Notes under the pieces: model-generated | Told to the model about the DNA's origin: nothing | The model's input: only the letters and a program-made list of their open reading frames with translations | The model's database searches: none | NCBI GenBank assembly: GCA_005879535.1 | Contig: VBKI01000060.1 | Location: 3,747-67,746 of the forward strand | Source of the DNA: Deltaproteobacteria bacterium | Lineage (GTDB): Bacteria > Myxococcota > Myxococcia > Myxococcales > 40CM-4-68-19 | Length of the DNA stretch: 64,000 nucleotides | Direction: 5' to 3' | Shown here: one piece after another, positions 37,010-45,983 of the stretch | Layout: the number at the start of each line of letters is the position of its first letter | Numbering within the stretch: the first letter of the stretch is position 1 | Position numbers and translations under genes: made by a program

Positions 37010-37705
37010 CTGGGCGGTGAGCGCGGAGATGTCGCTCGCCGGGTTCGTGCAGGGGTGGCCATCGGTCCACAATGCCTGCGCGTCCGCGCGGCGGAGCACG
37101 AGCTGCAGCGACGACCGCGTTCCGTACCCGATGTTGTCGGCATGCACGCAGGCGCTCTCCAGCGGCTCCCCGGCGTGGACGGTCATCGGCGGCCGCCAGG
37201 CGTCCACGCCCGGCTCGAGGCGGGCGAAGGCCTCCAGCACCGATCGCTCGCGCGCGCCTTCGCCGGCGCCGAAGCTGCGCTCGGTGATCACGTGCACCTG
37301 TCCCGGCGCCAGCAGAGCGTGCTGGACCGCGTAGCCGTCGCTCCAGCTGACGAACGCATCGCGCAGATCGGCATAGACGAGGTGAAAGCCGTTGTGCCGA
37401 TCGCCGCGCAGCTCGAGCAAGGCGTCGTGCAGGCCGCGCGCACTGCGCGCCTGCAGCGCCTCCAGCACCAGAAGTCCCCTGCTCTTCCGCGAAGGGTCGA
37501 TCATCGCCCCGCGCCGGTTGGTGACGCAGACGAACAGGCCGTGCCGGTTGAGGCCCAACCAGCTTCCGTGCGCCAGCTCGTCGCGCGGAGCCAGGATGCC
37601 TTTCTCCACCATGGGGCCGCGCGCTGGCCGCGACAGGAGCTCGTTGCGGTTGCCCGAGATCGCGAGCAGCTCCGAGGGCCGTTGGAGGAGGACCAGCGTG
37701 CACAT
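36989..37705 (-). CDS. NRDE (TANGO2-like) family protein
   Basis: A 238-residue protein starting MCTLVLLQRPSELLAISGNRNELLSRPA, with the Cys2 and the N-R-[ND]-E motif that name the family, followed by SWLGLNRHGLFVCVTNRRG. The fold resembles Ntn-hydrolases and the eukaryotic relative is TANGO2 (metabolism/haem handling suggested); the bacterial substrate is unknown. It is divergent from the DHS-like gene with 35 bases between. Confidence 0.88.
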   Translation of the reverse strand: MCTLVLLQRPSELLAISGNRNELLSRPARGPMVEKGILAPRDELAHGSWLGLNRHGLFVCVTNRRGAMIDPSRKSRGLLVLEALQARSARGLHDALLELRGDRHNGFHLVYADLRDAFVSWSDGYAVQHALLAPGQVHVITERSFGAGEGARERSVLEAFARLEPGVDAWRPPMTVHAGEPLESACVHADNIGYGTRSSLQLVLRRADAQALWTDGHPCTNPASDISALTAQLLAASG

Positions 37706-37740
37706 GCGCTGCTCTTTATCGTGTAGATTGCGCGCCCGCC

Positions 37741-38928
37741 ATGGCGACTCGCTCCCAACTTCGCAAGCCCTTCCAGAAGGCCCGCACCGTCGATCCCCAT
37801 CCGATCACCGGCCGCGAGTCGCCGCACGATCTTCTGCAGCATGCGTTCGGCGCCTACGTCGGCCGGCAGGAGCGGACGGCCTACGAGCTGATGCGCCGAT
37901 CGATCGCGGAGGACTGCAGCATCTTCCTCACCTTGAGCGGCGCGATGACGCCGGCTGGCCTGCACCAGAGTTGCCTGATCCCGCTGATCGAGCGCGGCAT
38001 CGTCAGCGCGCTTACCACCACCGGCGCGAACCTCTACCACGATGCGCACAGGATCATCGGCCACGCCATCCGGGAGGTGAACCCCAACGCCGGCGATCTG
38101 CAGCTCCGCCTCGCCCGCGTGATCCGGATCTACGACCTGGGCTTCTGGGAAGAGGCGCTGCTCGACACCGACAAGCTCTTCTCGGCGCTGATGCAAGGGC
38201 CCGACTTCCAGCGGAAGATGACCACGCCCGAGTTCCACGGGCTGCTCGGACGGGACATCGCGAAGATGGAGAAGGCCCTCGGCGTCGAGCAGCCTTCGCT
38301 CCTCTCACAGTGCTGGAAGCACGGCGTTCCCATCTTCGTCGGCGCGGTGCAGGACGGATCGATCTTCCTCAACGCGGTGAAGCTGCGGCGCCTGTTCCCC
38401 GATACGTTCCGGTTCGAGATCGACATCAACGACGACGTCTACGCCATGGCCGCAGTGCAGCATTGGGCGCGCCACAACGGCTCGAAGCGGCTCGCCATCT
38501 GGATCCTGGGCGGCGGCGTGCCCAAGAACTACACGCTGCAGGGGGAGCCGCTGCTGGACCAGATCCTCTTCGTACCGACCACCGGGTTCGACATCGACGT
38601 GCAGTTCTGCGTCGACCCGGTCGACAACGGCGCGCTCTCCAGCTGCCCTGCGGGCGAGGGCCATACCTGGGGCAAGGTTTCCGTCGAAGCGGTGGAAGCC
38701 GGCTCCGTCTACGTGCACACGGACGTCACCGCCGTGTTTCCCTGGCTCACTCACGCGCTGATGAGCGATGCGAAGATGCGGCGCAAGCCCAAGCGGCTCC
38801 TGGATCGGCTCGCGGAGGCGCGCGCATTCCTCGACCGCGACGTGGAAAAGAACCGCCGCGAGCTGCTCAAGACGGTGGTGTATCCCGGTACTCCGACCCG
38901 GCACGAACCGGAGAGCACCGTCCGGTGA
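37741..38928 (+). CDS. Deoxyhypusine-synthase-like protein
   Basis: A 395-residue protein of the deoxyhypusine synthase family: ADDxx-type N-terminus (EDCSIFLTLSGAMTPAGLHQ), LTTTGANLYHDAHRI, GVPIFVGAVQDGSIFLN, and LGGGVPKNYTLQGEPLL, where the Lys aligns with the catalytic Lys of DHS. Bacteria have no eIF5A, so bacterial relatives act on polyamines, for example making homospermidine, or have unknown roles. Its stop overlaps the GTG of corA. Confidence 0.88.
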   Translation: MATRSQLRKPFQKARTVDPHPITGRESPHDLLQHAFGAYVGRQERTAYELMRRSIAEDCSIFLTLSGAMTPAGLHQSCLIPLIERGIVSALTTTGANLYHDAHRIIGHAIREVNPNAGDLQLRLARVIRIYDLGFWEEALLDTDKLFSALMQGPDFQRKMTTPEFHGLLGRDIAKMEKALGVEQPSLLSQCWKHGVPIFVGAVQDGSIFLNAVKLRRLFPDTFRFEIDINDDVYAMAAVQHWARHNGSKRLAIWILGGGVPKNYTLQGEPLLDQILFVPTTGFDIDVQFCVDPVDNGALSSCPAGEGHTWGKVSVEAVEAGSVYVHTDVTAVFPWLTHALMSDAKMRRKPKRLLDRLAEARAFLDRDVEKNRRELLKTVVYPGTPTRHEPESTVR

Positions 38929-39887
38929 CGGTGACCGCGGTGATCGCGGACGGGTCGGACCTGGTTTCGGTCGCGCTGGAGCAGGCGCGCGCGGCGCTGG
39001 GTAAAGCCCGATTGGTCTGGATCGACTCGGACTCGCGCGGCCCCGAGGTGGAGGCCCTGCTCAGGGACCTGGGCGTGCACCCGCTTACCATCGAGGACGT
39101 CTTCGAGACGCGGACGGTGCCCAAGGTCGAAGACTTCGGACGCTACCTCTTCATCCTCGCCCATGCTGTGCGCGTCCCGGCCGAAGGGCCTTCACGCCTC
39201 CAGGAAACCGAGCTCGACATCGTCGTCGGAGCGAGATGGGTCTTCACCCACCATGAGGCCGCGCTGACGGCGCCCGCCCGCCTTCGCGAAGAGGCGCTGC
39301 GGACGCGGCGCGCGCTGGATCCGGTCAAGATCGCGCACGCCTTGCTGGATCGCCTGGTCGACGACGCGCTGCCTGCCATCGACGCCTTCGACGACGAGCT
39401 GGAGCAACTGGAGAAGATCTCGCTCGCGCGAATCCCGCGGCGCACCACGGTCCCGCGCGTGCTGGCCTTGCGCTCGGCGCTGCACCGCTTCCGGCGGGCG
39501 GCGGTGCACCAGCGCGAGGTGCTGCTCCGCCTGGCGCGCGGCGAGTTCGCTCTGATCCCGGCCGATCAGCTTCCGTTCTTTCGCGACGTCCACGATCACG
39601 CGGTCCGTATCGCGGACGAGATCGACGACGCGCGCGAGCTGCTCTCCGGAATCCTCGAGGCGCACCTGTCGATGGTCTCGAATCGACTGAACGAGATCAT
39701 GAAGGTCCTGACGATGATGGCCTCGGTATTCCTGCCCATCTCGTTCATCGCCGGCGTGTACGGAATGAACTTCGAAGCGATGCCGGAGCTGCGCTCGCCG
39801 TGGGGTTATCCCGCCGTTCTTGCGGCGATGGCCCTCACTGTCGCGGGCCTTCTCTGGTGGTTCCGCCGCCGCGGCTGGCTGGAATAG
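38925..39887 (+). CDS. corA: CorA-family magnesium/cobalt transporter
   Basis: A 320-residue CorA: acidic cytoplasmic N-domain (LGVHPLTIEDVFETRTVPKVEDFGRYLFILAHAV), long helical stalk, and two C-terminal transmembrane helices with the selectivity loop SFIAGVYGMNFEAMPEL (GMN motif). It forms a pentameric Mg2+ channel. The GTG start overlaps the stop of the DHS-like gene, a coupling without an obvious functional explanation except that Mg2+ and polyamines are both nucleic-acid counter-ions. Confidence 0.94.
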   Translation: MTVTAVIADGSDLVSVALEQARAALGKARLVWIDSDSRGPEVEALLRDLGVHPLTIEDVFETRTVPKVEDFGRYLFILAHAVRVPAEGPSRLQETELDIVVGARWVFTHHEAALTAPARLREEALRTRRALDPVKIAHALLDRLVDDALPAIDAFDDELEQLEKISLARIPRRTTVPRVLALRSALHRFRRAAVHQREVLLRLARGEFALIPADQLPFFRDVHDHAVRIADEIDDARELLSGILEAHLSMVSNRLNEIMKVLTMMASVFLPISFIAGVYGMNFEAMPELRSPWGYPAVLAAMALTVAGLLWWFRRRGWLE

Positions 39888-39892
39888 CGGGC

Positions 39893-40585
39893 TCAGCCGC
39901 CCTGCTGCATCTCCGGCGTCCGGCCGCGCTTGGAGAGGAACGGGGTCTGGAAATTGTAGATGGCGTGGATGCTGACATTCCGAAACCGCTCGTGCTGCAG
40001 CGCCATCCGCTCCAGCTCCCAGAGCAGCGGGCGCGGATCGACCGCTCCCTTCTTCTTGCGCCGCTTGATCTCGCGCCGGATCTCCGGCTCCACCTCGTGC
40101 GGGTGGTACGTGAAGCTGGTCGAGAAGTGATAGGTGCGGTTGACGGGGACCAGGCGCGACTCGAACAGGTCGCCGATGTCGAGGCCGTGCATCTGCCGCC
40201 GCTCGGTGACGTCGAAGTCGTCGCCGGTCAAAGTGTCGCGCACCCGCACCTGCCCCTTGGCGGGACGGGAGAAGAAGCCGCGCGTGCCCCGGTATTCGTA
40301 CAGGCTGAGCCGCGACTGCGCGCAGCCCATCAGCACGTCCTTGTCCTGGCTGGGCAGATCGGCGCCCTTCTCGCGCAAGAAGCGCTCGACGGGGGTCGAG
40401 CCGTCCTTCTGGCGGCGGTCGAAGAGGAACCAGTTGAAGAAGGCCTGCATCCGCTGCTCGTAGCAGCGGTCGTCGGCGTGCACCTCGCCGCCGGTCTGCG
40501 CGAAGTATTCCTCCCTCGCCCGCACCAGCTCGTCGACTTCGCGGCCGAAGTACTGCAGGAGCATGTCGACCTGGGGCTGGATCAT
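39893..40585 (-). CDS. Conserved protein of unknown function coupled to carA
   Basis: A 230-residue soluble protein, MIQPQVDMLLQYFGREVDELVRAREEYFAQTGG, with many aromatic and acidic residues, CYEQRMQAFFNWFLFDRR, a segment likely forming a small beta barrel (GFFSRPAKGQVRVRDTLTGDDFDV), and a basic stretch (IRREIKRRKKKGA). I recognise no family. Its ATG overlaps the carA stop (40582-40585), making it the last gene of the pyrimidine operon. Confidence 0.75.
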   Translation of the reverse strand: MIQPQVDMLLQYFGREVDELVRAREEYFAQTGGEVHADDRCYEQRMQAFFNWFLFDRRQKDGSTPVERFLREKGADLPSQDKDVLMGCAQSRLSLYEYRGTRGFFSRPAKGQVRVRDTLTGDDFDVTERRQMHGLDIGDLFESRLVPVNRTYHFSTSFTYHPHEVEPEIRREIKRRKKKGAVDPRPLLWELERMALQHERFRNVSIHAIYNFQTPFLSKRGRTPEMQQGG

Positions 40586-41694
40586 GAACCGCCTTCGATG
40601 ATCTGCATGAAGCGCCGGAACAGGTATCGGCTGTCGTGCGGACCTGGATTGTCCTCCGGATGGTACTGCACCGCGAACATCCTCAGATCGGGGGCGGCGA
40701 TGCCCTCGACGGTATTGTCGTACAGGTTGATGTGCGTCACCTGGACCTTGCCTTCCAGCGACTTGTGGTCGACGGCGAAGCCATGGTTCTGCGAGGTGAG
40801 GTCGATCTTGTCGCCGATGACGTCGCGAACCGGATGGTTCGCGCCGCGATGGCCGAACTTCAGCTTGTACGTCTTCCCCCCCATCGCAAGCGCGAGGATC
40901 TGGTTCCCCAGGCAGATGCCCATCACCGGGACCTTCCCGAGCAATTCGCGCGCCTGCACGTCGGCGCCCACGACCGCGGCCGGGTCGCCCGGCCCGTTCG
41001 AGAGGACGACGCCGTCCGGCTTGCGCGCGAGAATCTCGGATGCGGGCGTGCGCGACGGCACGACGGTCACGCCACAGCCGATGTCGACGAGCTGCCTGAG
41101 GATTCCTCTTTTCACGCCGTAGTCGACGACGACCACTTCGTGCTTGCGCGCCTGCGGTTCGCGGCCGGCGACGCCCTGCTCCCAGCGGTACGGCGCCTTG
41201 GTCGAGACCCTGGTGGCCAGATCCTGGCCTTCCATCCCCGGCGCCTTTCGCGCGCGCTCGATCAGCGCCTTCGCCGACGCGCCGCTGCTGTCGATGATTC
41301 CCTGCTGCGCCCCCGTGGTCCGCAGGATGCGGACGAGCCTCCGGGTGTCGACGCCCTCGATGCCGACCAGGGCGTTGCGCTCGAGGAAATGCGGCAGCGA
41401 CTGCTGCGAGCGCCAGTTCGAGGGTTCCCTGCAGACCCTGCGCGCGATCAGGCCCGCCGCCTGCGCGGTCTCCGCCTGCTCGTCTCCGGAGTGGATGCCG
41501 TAGTTGCCCACCTCGCTGACGGTGAACGTCACGAGCTGTCCGGCGTAGGAAGGATCGGTGAGGATCTCCTGATAGCCGGTATGGCTGGTGTTGAAGACGA
41601 CTTCGCCGACCGTTTCCCCCTCCGCCCCGACCGCCGTGCCTTCGAATACCTCGCCGCACGCCAGCGCCAGCATCGCCTTCTTCGGACCGCTCAC
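40582..41694 (-). CDS. carA: Carbamoyl-phosphate synthase small subunit
   Basis: A 370-residue CarA: N-domain (ALACGEVFEGTAVGAEGETVGEVVFNTSHTGYQEILTDPSY) and class I glutamine amidotransferase domain with the nucleophile in VMGICLGNQIL and the His-Glu pair in QYHPEDNPGP. It takes ammonia from glutamine and passes it to CarB. The GTG start overlaps the pyrC stop. It sits within the pyrimidine operon while carB is elsewhere. Confidence 0.97.
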   Translation of the reverse strand: MSGPKKAMLALACGEVFEGTAVGAEGETVGEVVFNTSHTGYQEILTDPSYAGQLVTFTVSEVGNYGIHSGDEQAETAQAAGLIARRVCREPSNWRSQQSLPHFLERNALVGIEGVDTRRLVRILRTTGAQQGIIDSSGASAKALIERARKAPGMEGQDLATRVSTKAPYRWEQGVAGREPQARKHEVVVVDYGVKRGILRQLVDIGCGVTVVPSRTPASEILARKPDGVVLSNGPGDPAAVVGADVQARELLGKVPVMGICLGNQILALAMGGKTYKLKFGHRGANHPVRDVIGDKIDLTSQNHGFAVDHKSLEGKVQVTHINLYDNTVEGIAAPDLRMFAVQYHPEDNPGPHDSRYLFRRFMQIIEGGS

Positions 41695-43013
41695 TTCCCC
41701 TCCTCATGCACCAGCTTGCCAGCCACGAAGGTTTTCACGACCTTTCCCCGAAGCGTCCAGCCCGCGAACGGACTGTTTCGCGATCTCGAATAGAAACGTT
41801 GCGGGTCCACTTTCCATTCACGCTCCGCGTCGATGACGGCCACGTCCGCGGATGCGCCCGCGCCGAGCGTTCCATACGGCAGGCCGAAGCAGCGGGCCGG
41901 TCCCACGGTGAGCCGCTCCACGGCGCGAGGCAGGGGCAGCTCGCCCGAGCGCACGAGCGCGAGCGTCAACGCGAGCGATGTCTCGAGTCCGATGATTCCG
42001 TTCGCCGCGTGGATGAATTCCACCTGCTTGTCGAGGGCCCCGTGGGGAGCATGGTCGGTGGCGATGGCTTCGATGGTGCCGTCGTTCAATGCCGCGACCA
42101 CGGCCGCCCGATCGCTTTCCGCCCGCAGCGGGGGGCTCATCTTCGCGTGCGTATCGTACGGGTCTGCCGCGGGCTGGTCGCCCGAAGCCGCCATGCCGGC
42201 GACGGCCTCGTCGGTGAGCGTGAAGTGGTGCGGCGTCGCCTCCGCGGTGATGCGGACGCCGCGCGCTTTCGCCTCGCGGATGGCGCGCACGCTCCCCGCC
42301 GCGCTGACGTGAGCGACGTGGAGCCGCGCTCCGCAGGTCTCCGCCAGGAGGATGTCACGCTGGACCATCGCGACCTCCGCCGCGGCCGGGACGCCAGGCA
42401 GACCCAGCCGGGTGGCCACCGGGCCCTCGTTCATCGCGCCGCCGGAGCTGAGCGTGAGATCCTCCGCGTGGATCATCACCGGCAGATCGAGGTCCCGGGC
42501 GTATTCGAGCGCGCGCCGCATGACGCCGGCCGACATCACCGGCCGCCCGTCGTCCGTCACGCAGACGCAGCCCGCCTCTTTCAGCTCCGCCATGTCCGCG
42601 AGCTGCTCGCCCAGCGAGCCACGCGTGATGGCGCCTGCCGGAACCACCCGCGCAAACCCGGCCTCGCGCCCGCGCGCCGCCACGAATCGCGCCAGGGCGG
42701 CGCTGTCGCAGACGGGCTTGGTGTTCGGCATCGCGATCACCGTCGTCACTCCGCCTGCGGCGGCGGCCCGCGCTCCGGTGGCGATCGTCTCCTTTGCCTC
42801 CTCGCCGGGCTCGCGCAGGTGCACGTGCAAGTCGACCAGGCCGGGCAGCACCCAGCGGCCGCGGCAGTCGATCACCTGGTGCACGAGCTTTTCAGCGGGC
42901 GTGGCGGCGAGCTCGCGCACCTCGCGAATGCGGTCTCCGTCGATCAGCACGGTGCGCGTGCCGTCGATCCGGTTCGCGGGATCGATCACCCGGGCGGAGT
43001 CGAGGACGATCAC
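41691..43013 (-). CDS. pyrC: Dihydroorotase
   Basis: A 440-residue type I dihydroorotase: metal-binding LVDLHVHLREPGEEAKE, a His-containing HVAHVSAAG segment, and ATDHAPHGALDKQVEF near the end. It cyclises carbamoyl-aspartate. GTG 43011-43013 (VIVLDSARVIDPANRIDGTR) overlaps the pyrB stop and matches the family start; a longer start upstream is unlikely. Confidence 0.96.
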   Translation of the reverse strand: MIVLDSARVIDPANRIDGTRTVLIDGDRIREVRELAATPAEKLVHQVIDCRGRWVLPGLVDLHVHLREPGEEAKETIATGARAAAAGGVTTVIAMPNTKPVCDSAALARFVAARGREAGFARVVPAGAITRGSLGEQLADMAELKEAGCVCVTDDGRPVMSAGVMRRALEYARDLDLPVMIHAEDLTLSSGGAMNEGPVATRLGLPGVPAAAEVAMVQRDILLAETCGARLHVAHVSAAGSVRAIREAKARGVRITAEATPHHFTLTDEAVAGMAASGDQPAADPYDTHAKMSPPLRAESDRAAVVAALNDGTIEAIATDHAPHGALDKQVEFIHAANGIIGLETSLALTLALVRSGELPLPRAVERLTVGPARCFGLPYGTLGAGASADVAVIDAEREWKVDPQRFYSRSRNSPFAGWTLRGKVVKTFVAGKLVHEEGK

Positions 43014-43972
43014 GGGGGAACCTCCGCGCGCAGGCAAAGGGCGAGCGTGGCCATTCGCACCGCCACCCCCGAGTCCACCTGGTCCATCACCAGGCTCCGC
43101 GGCGAATCGAGCACGTCGCTCGACAGCTCGACGCCCCGGTTCACCGGACCGGGATGCAGGACCAGCGCCTCTTTCGGGAGCATCTCCAGCGTGCGCGCAT
43201 TCAGCCCCCAGGTCCGCGCGTAATCGCGCGCGCCGGGAAGCCTGGCGTCGGCGATCCGCTCGTTCTGGATCCGCAGCGCCATCACCGCATCGGCGCCGGT
43301 GAGCGCGTCGCGGAGCGATCGCGCCACGGTGCAGCCGAGCTTTTCGATGCCCGCGGGAATCAGCGTGGAAGGTCCGCCGACGCGGACATGGACCCCGAGC
43401 TTGCTCAGGCAGTGGATGTTCGAGCGCGCGACGCGGCTGTGCGCGATGTCGCCGACGATCGCCACCGTCCGGCCCTCCAAGGATCCCCAGCGCTCGCGCA
43501 GGCTGAGCGCGTCGAGCAGCCCTTGCGTCGGGTGCTCGTGCGCGCCGTCCCCGGCGTTGATGACGCTCGCCCGCACCGCGCGCGCCACGAGCCGCGGCGC
43601 TCCGGCCGCGGGATGGCGGACGATCAGGGCGTCGGCGCCGATGGCGTCCAGGTTGCGGACGGTGTCCTCCAGCGACTCGCCCTTGGCGACGCTGGAAGCG
43701 TCCTTCTGGAAGCTGAGCACGTCCGCTCCCAGCGCCTTCGCCGCGACCTCGAACGAGCTGCGCGTGCGCGTGCTGTTCTCGAAGAACAGCGTGACGACGT
43801 TCCTGCCGCGCAAGAGCGCGCGCCGGTCGGCGGCGGCCTCCCCGGCGCGCGCCCGCGCCCGCTCGCGCTTGAATCTCGCCGCCAGCGAAAGCAACGCGTC
43901 GATCTGCGCCCGGGTCAGCGCTTCCAGCTCGAGCAGGTGCCGGGGAAACTCCAGCGCCATCTCAGACCCCAT
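43010..43972 (-). CDS. pyrB: Aspartate carbamoyltransferase catalytic subunit
   Basis: A 320-residue transcarbamylase: FFENSTRTRSSFEVAAK (carbamoyl-phosphate loop), SSVAKGESLEDTVRNL (the 80s-loop Ser/Lys), HPTQGLLDALSL and HPGPVNRGVEL. It carries out the first committed step of pyrimidine synthesis. No pyrI regulatory-chain gene is adjacent. Starts at 43972 (overlapping the upstream stop) and at 43960 are both possible. The operon order pyrB-pyrC-carA is the common one. Confidence 0.97.
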   Translation of the reverse strand: MGSEMALEFPRHLLELEALTRAQIDALLSLAARFKRERARARAGEAAADRRALLRGRNVVTLFFENSTRTRSSFEVAAKALGADVLSFQKDASSVAKGESLEDTVRNLDAIGADALIVRHPAAGAPRLVARAVRASVINAGDGAHEHPTQGLLDALSLRERWGSLEGRTVAIVGDIAHSRVARSNIHCLSKLGVHVRVGGPSTLIPAGIEKLGCTVARSLRDALTGADAVMALRIQNERIADARLPGARDYARTWGLNARTLEMLPKEALVLHPGPVNRGVELSSDVLDSPRSLVMDQVDSGVAVRMATLALCLRAEVPP

Positions 43973-44693
43973 GCAAGAGCCGCCGCGCGAAGTGCGGAGA
44001 AAGCCCGGCCTCCAGGATTTTCCGGGCGGTCTTCTCCGCGTTGTACGGTACGCGGTGGAACTCGACCGCCTTGGACCGATCGTCCCAGATGCCGTAGCAG
44101 GCGCGTGGATCGTAGTCGCGCGGCTGGCCGCAGCTTCCGATGGAGATCAGGTAGCGGCGCGCGGGATCGATGCGAATCCGCTCCGCCCAGACGTCCTTGA
44201 CGGGGTTCCCGAGCTGGAACGCGCGCTGCAGGTGCGAGTGGCCGATGAACGTCACCGGGGAGAGCTTCTCCTTCCCTCTCAGCACCAGATCCTCGGCCTG
44301 TTCCAGCGCGAACACGTATTCGAACGCTTGCGGGTCCCGGGGCGAGGCGTGCCCATAGGTCACCTCGCCCTCCGCGCGCTGGTAAGGCAGCCCTCGCAGC
44401 CACTCCATGTTTTCCTTGGAGAGCTGCAACGCGGTCCAGTCGAGAACTTCGCGCGCGGCGGCGTAGTAGTAGCTGTAGTCCATCCGGCCGGCGACCGCCG
44501 CGTCGTGATTGCCGAGGACCGTGAACTCGCACCTGGTGCGGACCAGATCGCAGGCGGCGTTGGGGTCAGCGCCGTAACCGACCGTATCTCCCAGACAAAT
44601 GAATCGGTCGACCTTCTGCGCCTCCGCCGCCGAGATACACGCCGTCAGCGCCTCCAGGTTGGCGTGGATGTCCGTCAGAATGGCGGTGCGCAT
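43962..44693 (-). CDS. Metallophosphoesterase (YfcE/calcineurin-like)
   Basis: A 243-residue protein with the full metallophosphatase motif set: LTDIHANLEAL (DxH), CLGDTVGYGADP (GDxxGYG), VLGNHDAAV (GNHD), YGHASP and FIGHSHLQ. It belongs to the group of small dimetal phosphodiesterases acting on nucleotides or phosphoesters; the substrate is unknown. It is the first gene of the pyrimidine operon and its stop lies inside the pyrB start region. Confidence 0.92.
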   Translation of the reverse strand: MRTAILTDIHANLEALTACISAAEAQKVDRFICLGDTVGYGADPNAACDLVRTRCEFTVLGNHDAAVAGRMDYSYYYAAAREVLDWTALQLSKENMEWLRGLPYQRAEGEVTYGHASPRDPQAFEYVFALEQAEDLVLRGKEKLSPVTFIGHSHLQRAFQLGNPVKDVWAERIRIDPARRYLISIGSCGQPRDYDPRACYGIWDDRSKAVEFHRVPYNAEKTARKILEAGLSPHFARRLLHGV

Positions 44694-44825
44694 CGGCGCC
44701 GCCCTGAGTACACAGAAAGCGCGCTGACTTCAAGCGCACCCCATCGCGCGCCCGCGCTCGACGGAAGCGACTGCGGCGCACGAAATCGTCGCGGTGCCGC
44801 CGACGATGGTCGCTACGGCGGTGAC

Positions 44826-44839
44826 GTTCCACGCGGAAC
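44826..44839. promoter_or_regulatory. parS-like palindrome GTTCCACGCGGAAC
   Basis: The 14 bases GTTCCACGCGGAAC match the ParB-binding parS pattern GTTCCACGTGGAAC at 13 of 14 positions. It lies in the non-coding stretch between the divergent pyrimidine and hopanoid operons. It could be a single, weaker parS site or an unrelated operator. No parAB genes are in the window. Confidence 0.35.
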
Positions 44840-44845
44840 GTGGCA

Positions 44846-44867
44846 GAAATCGGAATGCTCCGATTTC
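44846..44867. promoter_or_regulatory. Perfect inverted repeat upstream of hpnH, candidate operator
   Basis: GAAATCGGA and TCCGATTTC are exact complements separated by ATGC. The site is AT-richer than its surroundings, sits 100 bases before hpnH and 150 bases before the phosphoesterase gene, and has no T-run, so a dimeric repressor/activator site is more likely than a terminator. The regulator is unknown. Confidence 0.45.
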
Positions 44868-44966
44868 GGAGCCCGGGCATCTGTGTTGCTGCGGCGCGCC
44901 GGCGATTGCGCGCTGCACGGATCGTTGCTCGCCGGACGAAGGGTCGATTGGCGCGAGGTGGATTGG

Positions 44967-45983
44967 ATGGCAATTCCCGTAGCACAGATGATGACGGTTG
45001 CCCGATACGTGCTCAAGCAGCGGCTCGCCAGGCGTGACCGCTACCCGCTGGTGCTGATGCTCGAACCGCTCTTCCGCTGCAATCTTTCGTGCACTGGCTG
45101 CGGAAAGATCCAGTACCCGGCCGCGCTCCTGAAGAAGGACCTCTCGGTCGAGGACTGCATCCGCGCTTCCGACGAGTGCGGCGCGCCCGTAGTCAGCATT
45201 GCCGGCGGAGAACCTCTCCTCCATCCGCAGATCGCCGGGATCGCGCGCGAGCTCGTCCAACGCGGGCGGTTCGTGTACCTCTGCACGAATGCGCTCCTGC
45301 TGGAGCGCAAGCTGGACTCGTTCCAGCCCAGCAAGTACCTCAGCTTCAGCGTCCACATGGACGGGCCGCGCGCGGAGCACGATTTCTCCGTCTGCCGCGA
45401 GGGCGGCTATGACGTAGCCGTACAGGCGATTCGAGCAGCCCTGAAGCGAGGCTTTCGGGTGACGACGAATACCACCGTCTTCGACGGGGCCAATCCCGAG
45501 AGGATGCGAGGGTTCTTCGACGACATGATGGAGCTCGGCGTCGAGGGAATGATGATCTCGCCGGGATACTCGTACGAGAAGGCGCCGGACCAGCAGCATT
45601 TCCTCCGCCGGGAGCGGTCGCACCGGCTGTTCTCGCAGATGCTGGAGGCGCCCAGGCGGAGCTGGCGCTTCAATCAGTCGCCGCTCTTTCTCCGGTTCCT
45701 GATGGGAAAGCAGGACTTCGAATGCACACCCTGGGGAAATCCCACGTACAACATCTTCGGCTGGCAGCGGCCCTGCTACCTGCTTCAGGACGGATACGCG
45801 AAAACGTTCCGTGAGCTGATGGAAGAAACGGATTGGTCGCGCTACGGGCGCAAGAGCGGCAATCCCCGTTGCCAGGACTGCATGGTGCACTGCGGATTCG
45901 AGCCCAGCGCCGTGCGGGCCACCTTCGATTCCCCGCGGGCGATGGGCGCGACCGTCGCTGCCATGGTCACGGGACGGCTATGA
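44967..45983 (+). CDS. hpnH: Adenosyl-hopene transferase HpnH (radical SAM)
   Basis: A 338-residue radical SAM enzyme with the 4Fe-4S motif CNLSCTGC (Cys38, Cys42, Cys45), MAIPVAQMMTVARYVLKQRLARRDRYPLVLMLEPLFR at the start and SVHMDGPRAEHDFSVCREGGYD, all typical of HpnH. It adds 5'-deoxyadenosine to hopene, the first step in building extended hopanoids. GAGGTG precedes the ATG. It is the first gene of a five-gene operon and its stop overlaps the next ATG. Confidence 0.96.
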   Translation: MAIPVAQMMTVARYVLKQRLARRDRYPLVLMLEPLFRCNLSCTGCGKIQYPAALLKKDLSVEDCIRASDECGAPVVSIAGGEPLLHPQIAGIARELVQRGRFVYLCTNALLLERKLDSFQPSKYLSFSVHMDGPRAEHDFSVCREGGYDVAVQAIRAALKRGFRVTTNTTVFDGANPERMRGFFDDMMELGVEGMMISPGYSYEKAPDQQHFLRRERSHRLFSQMLEAPRRSWRFNQSPLFLRFLMGKQDFECTPWGNPTYNIFGWQRPCYLLQDGYAKTFRELMEETDWSRYGRKSGNPRCQDCMVHCGFEPSAVRATFDSPRAMGATVAAMVTGRL

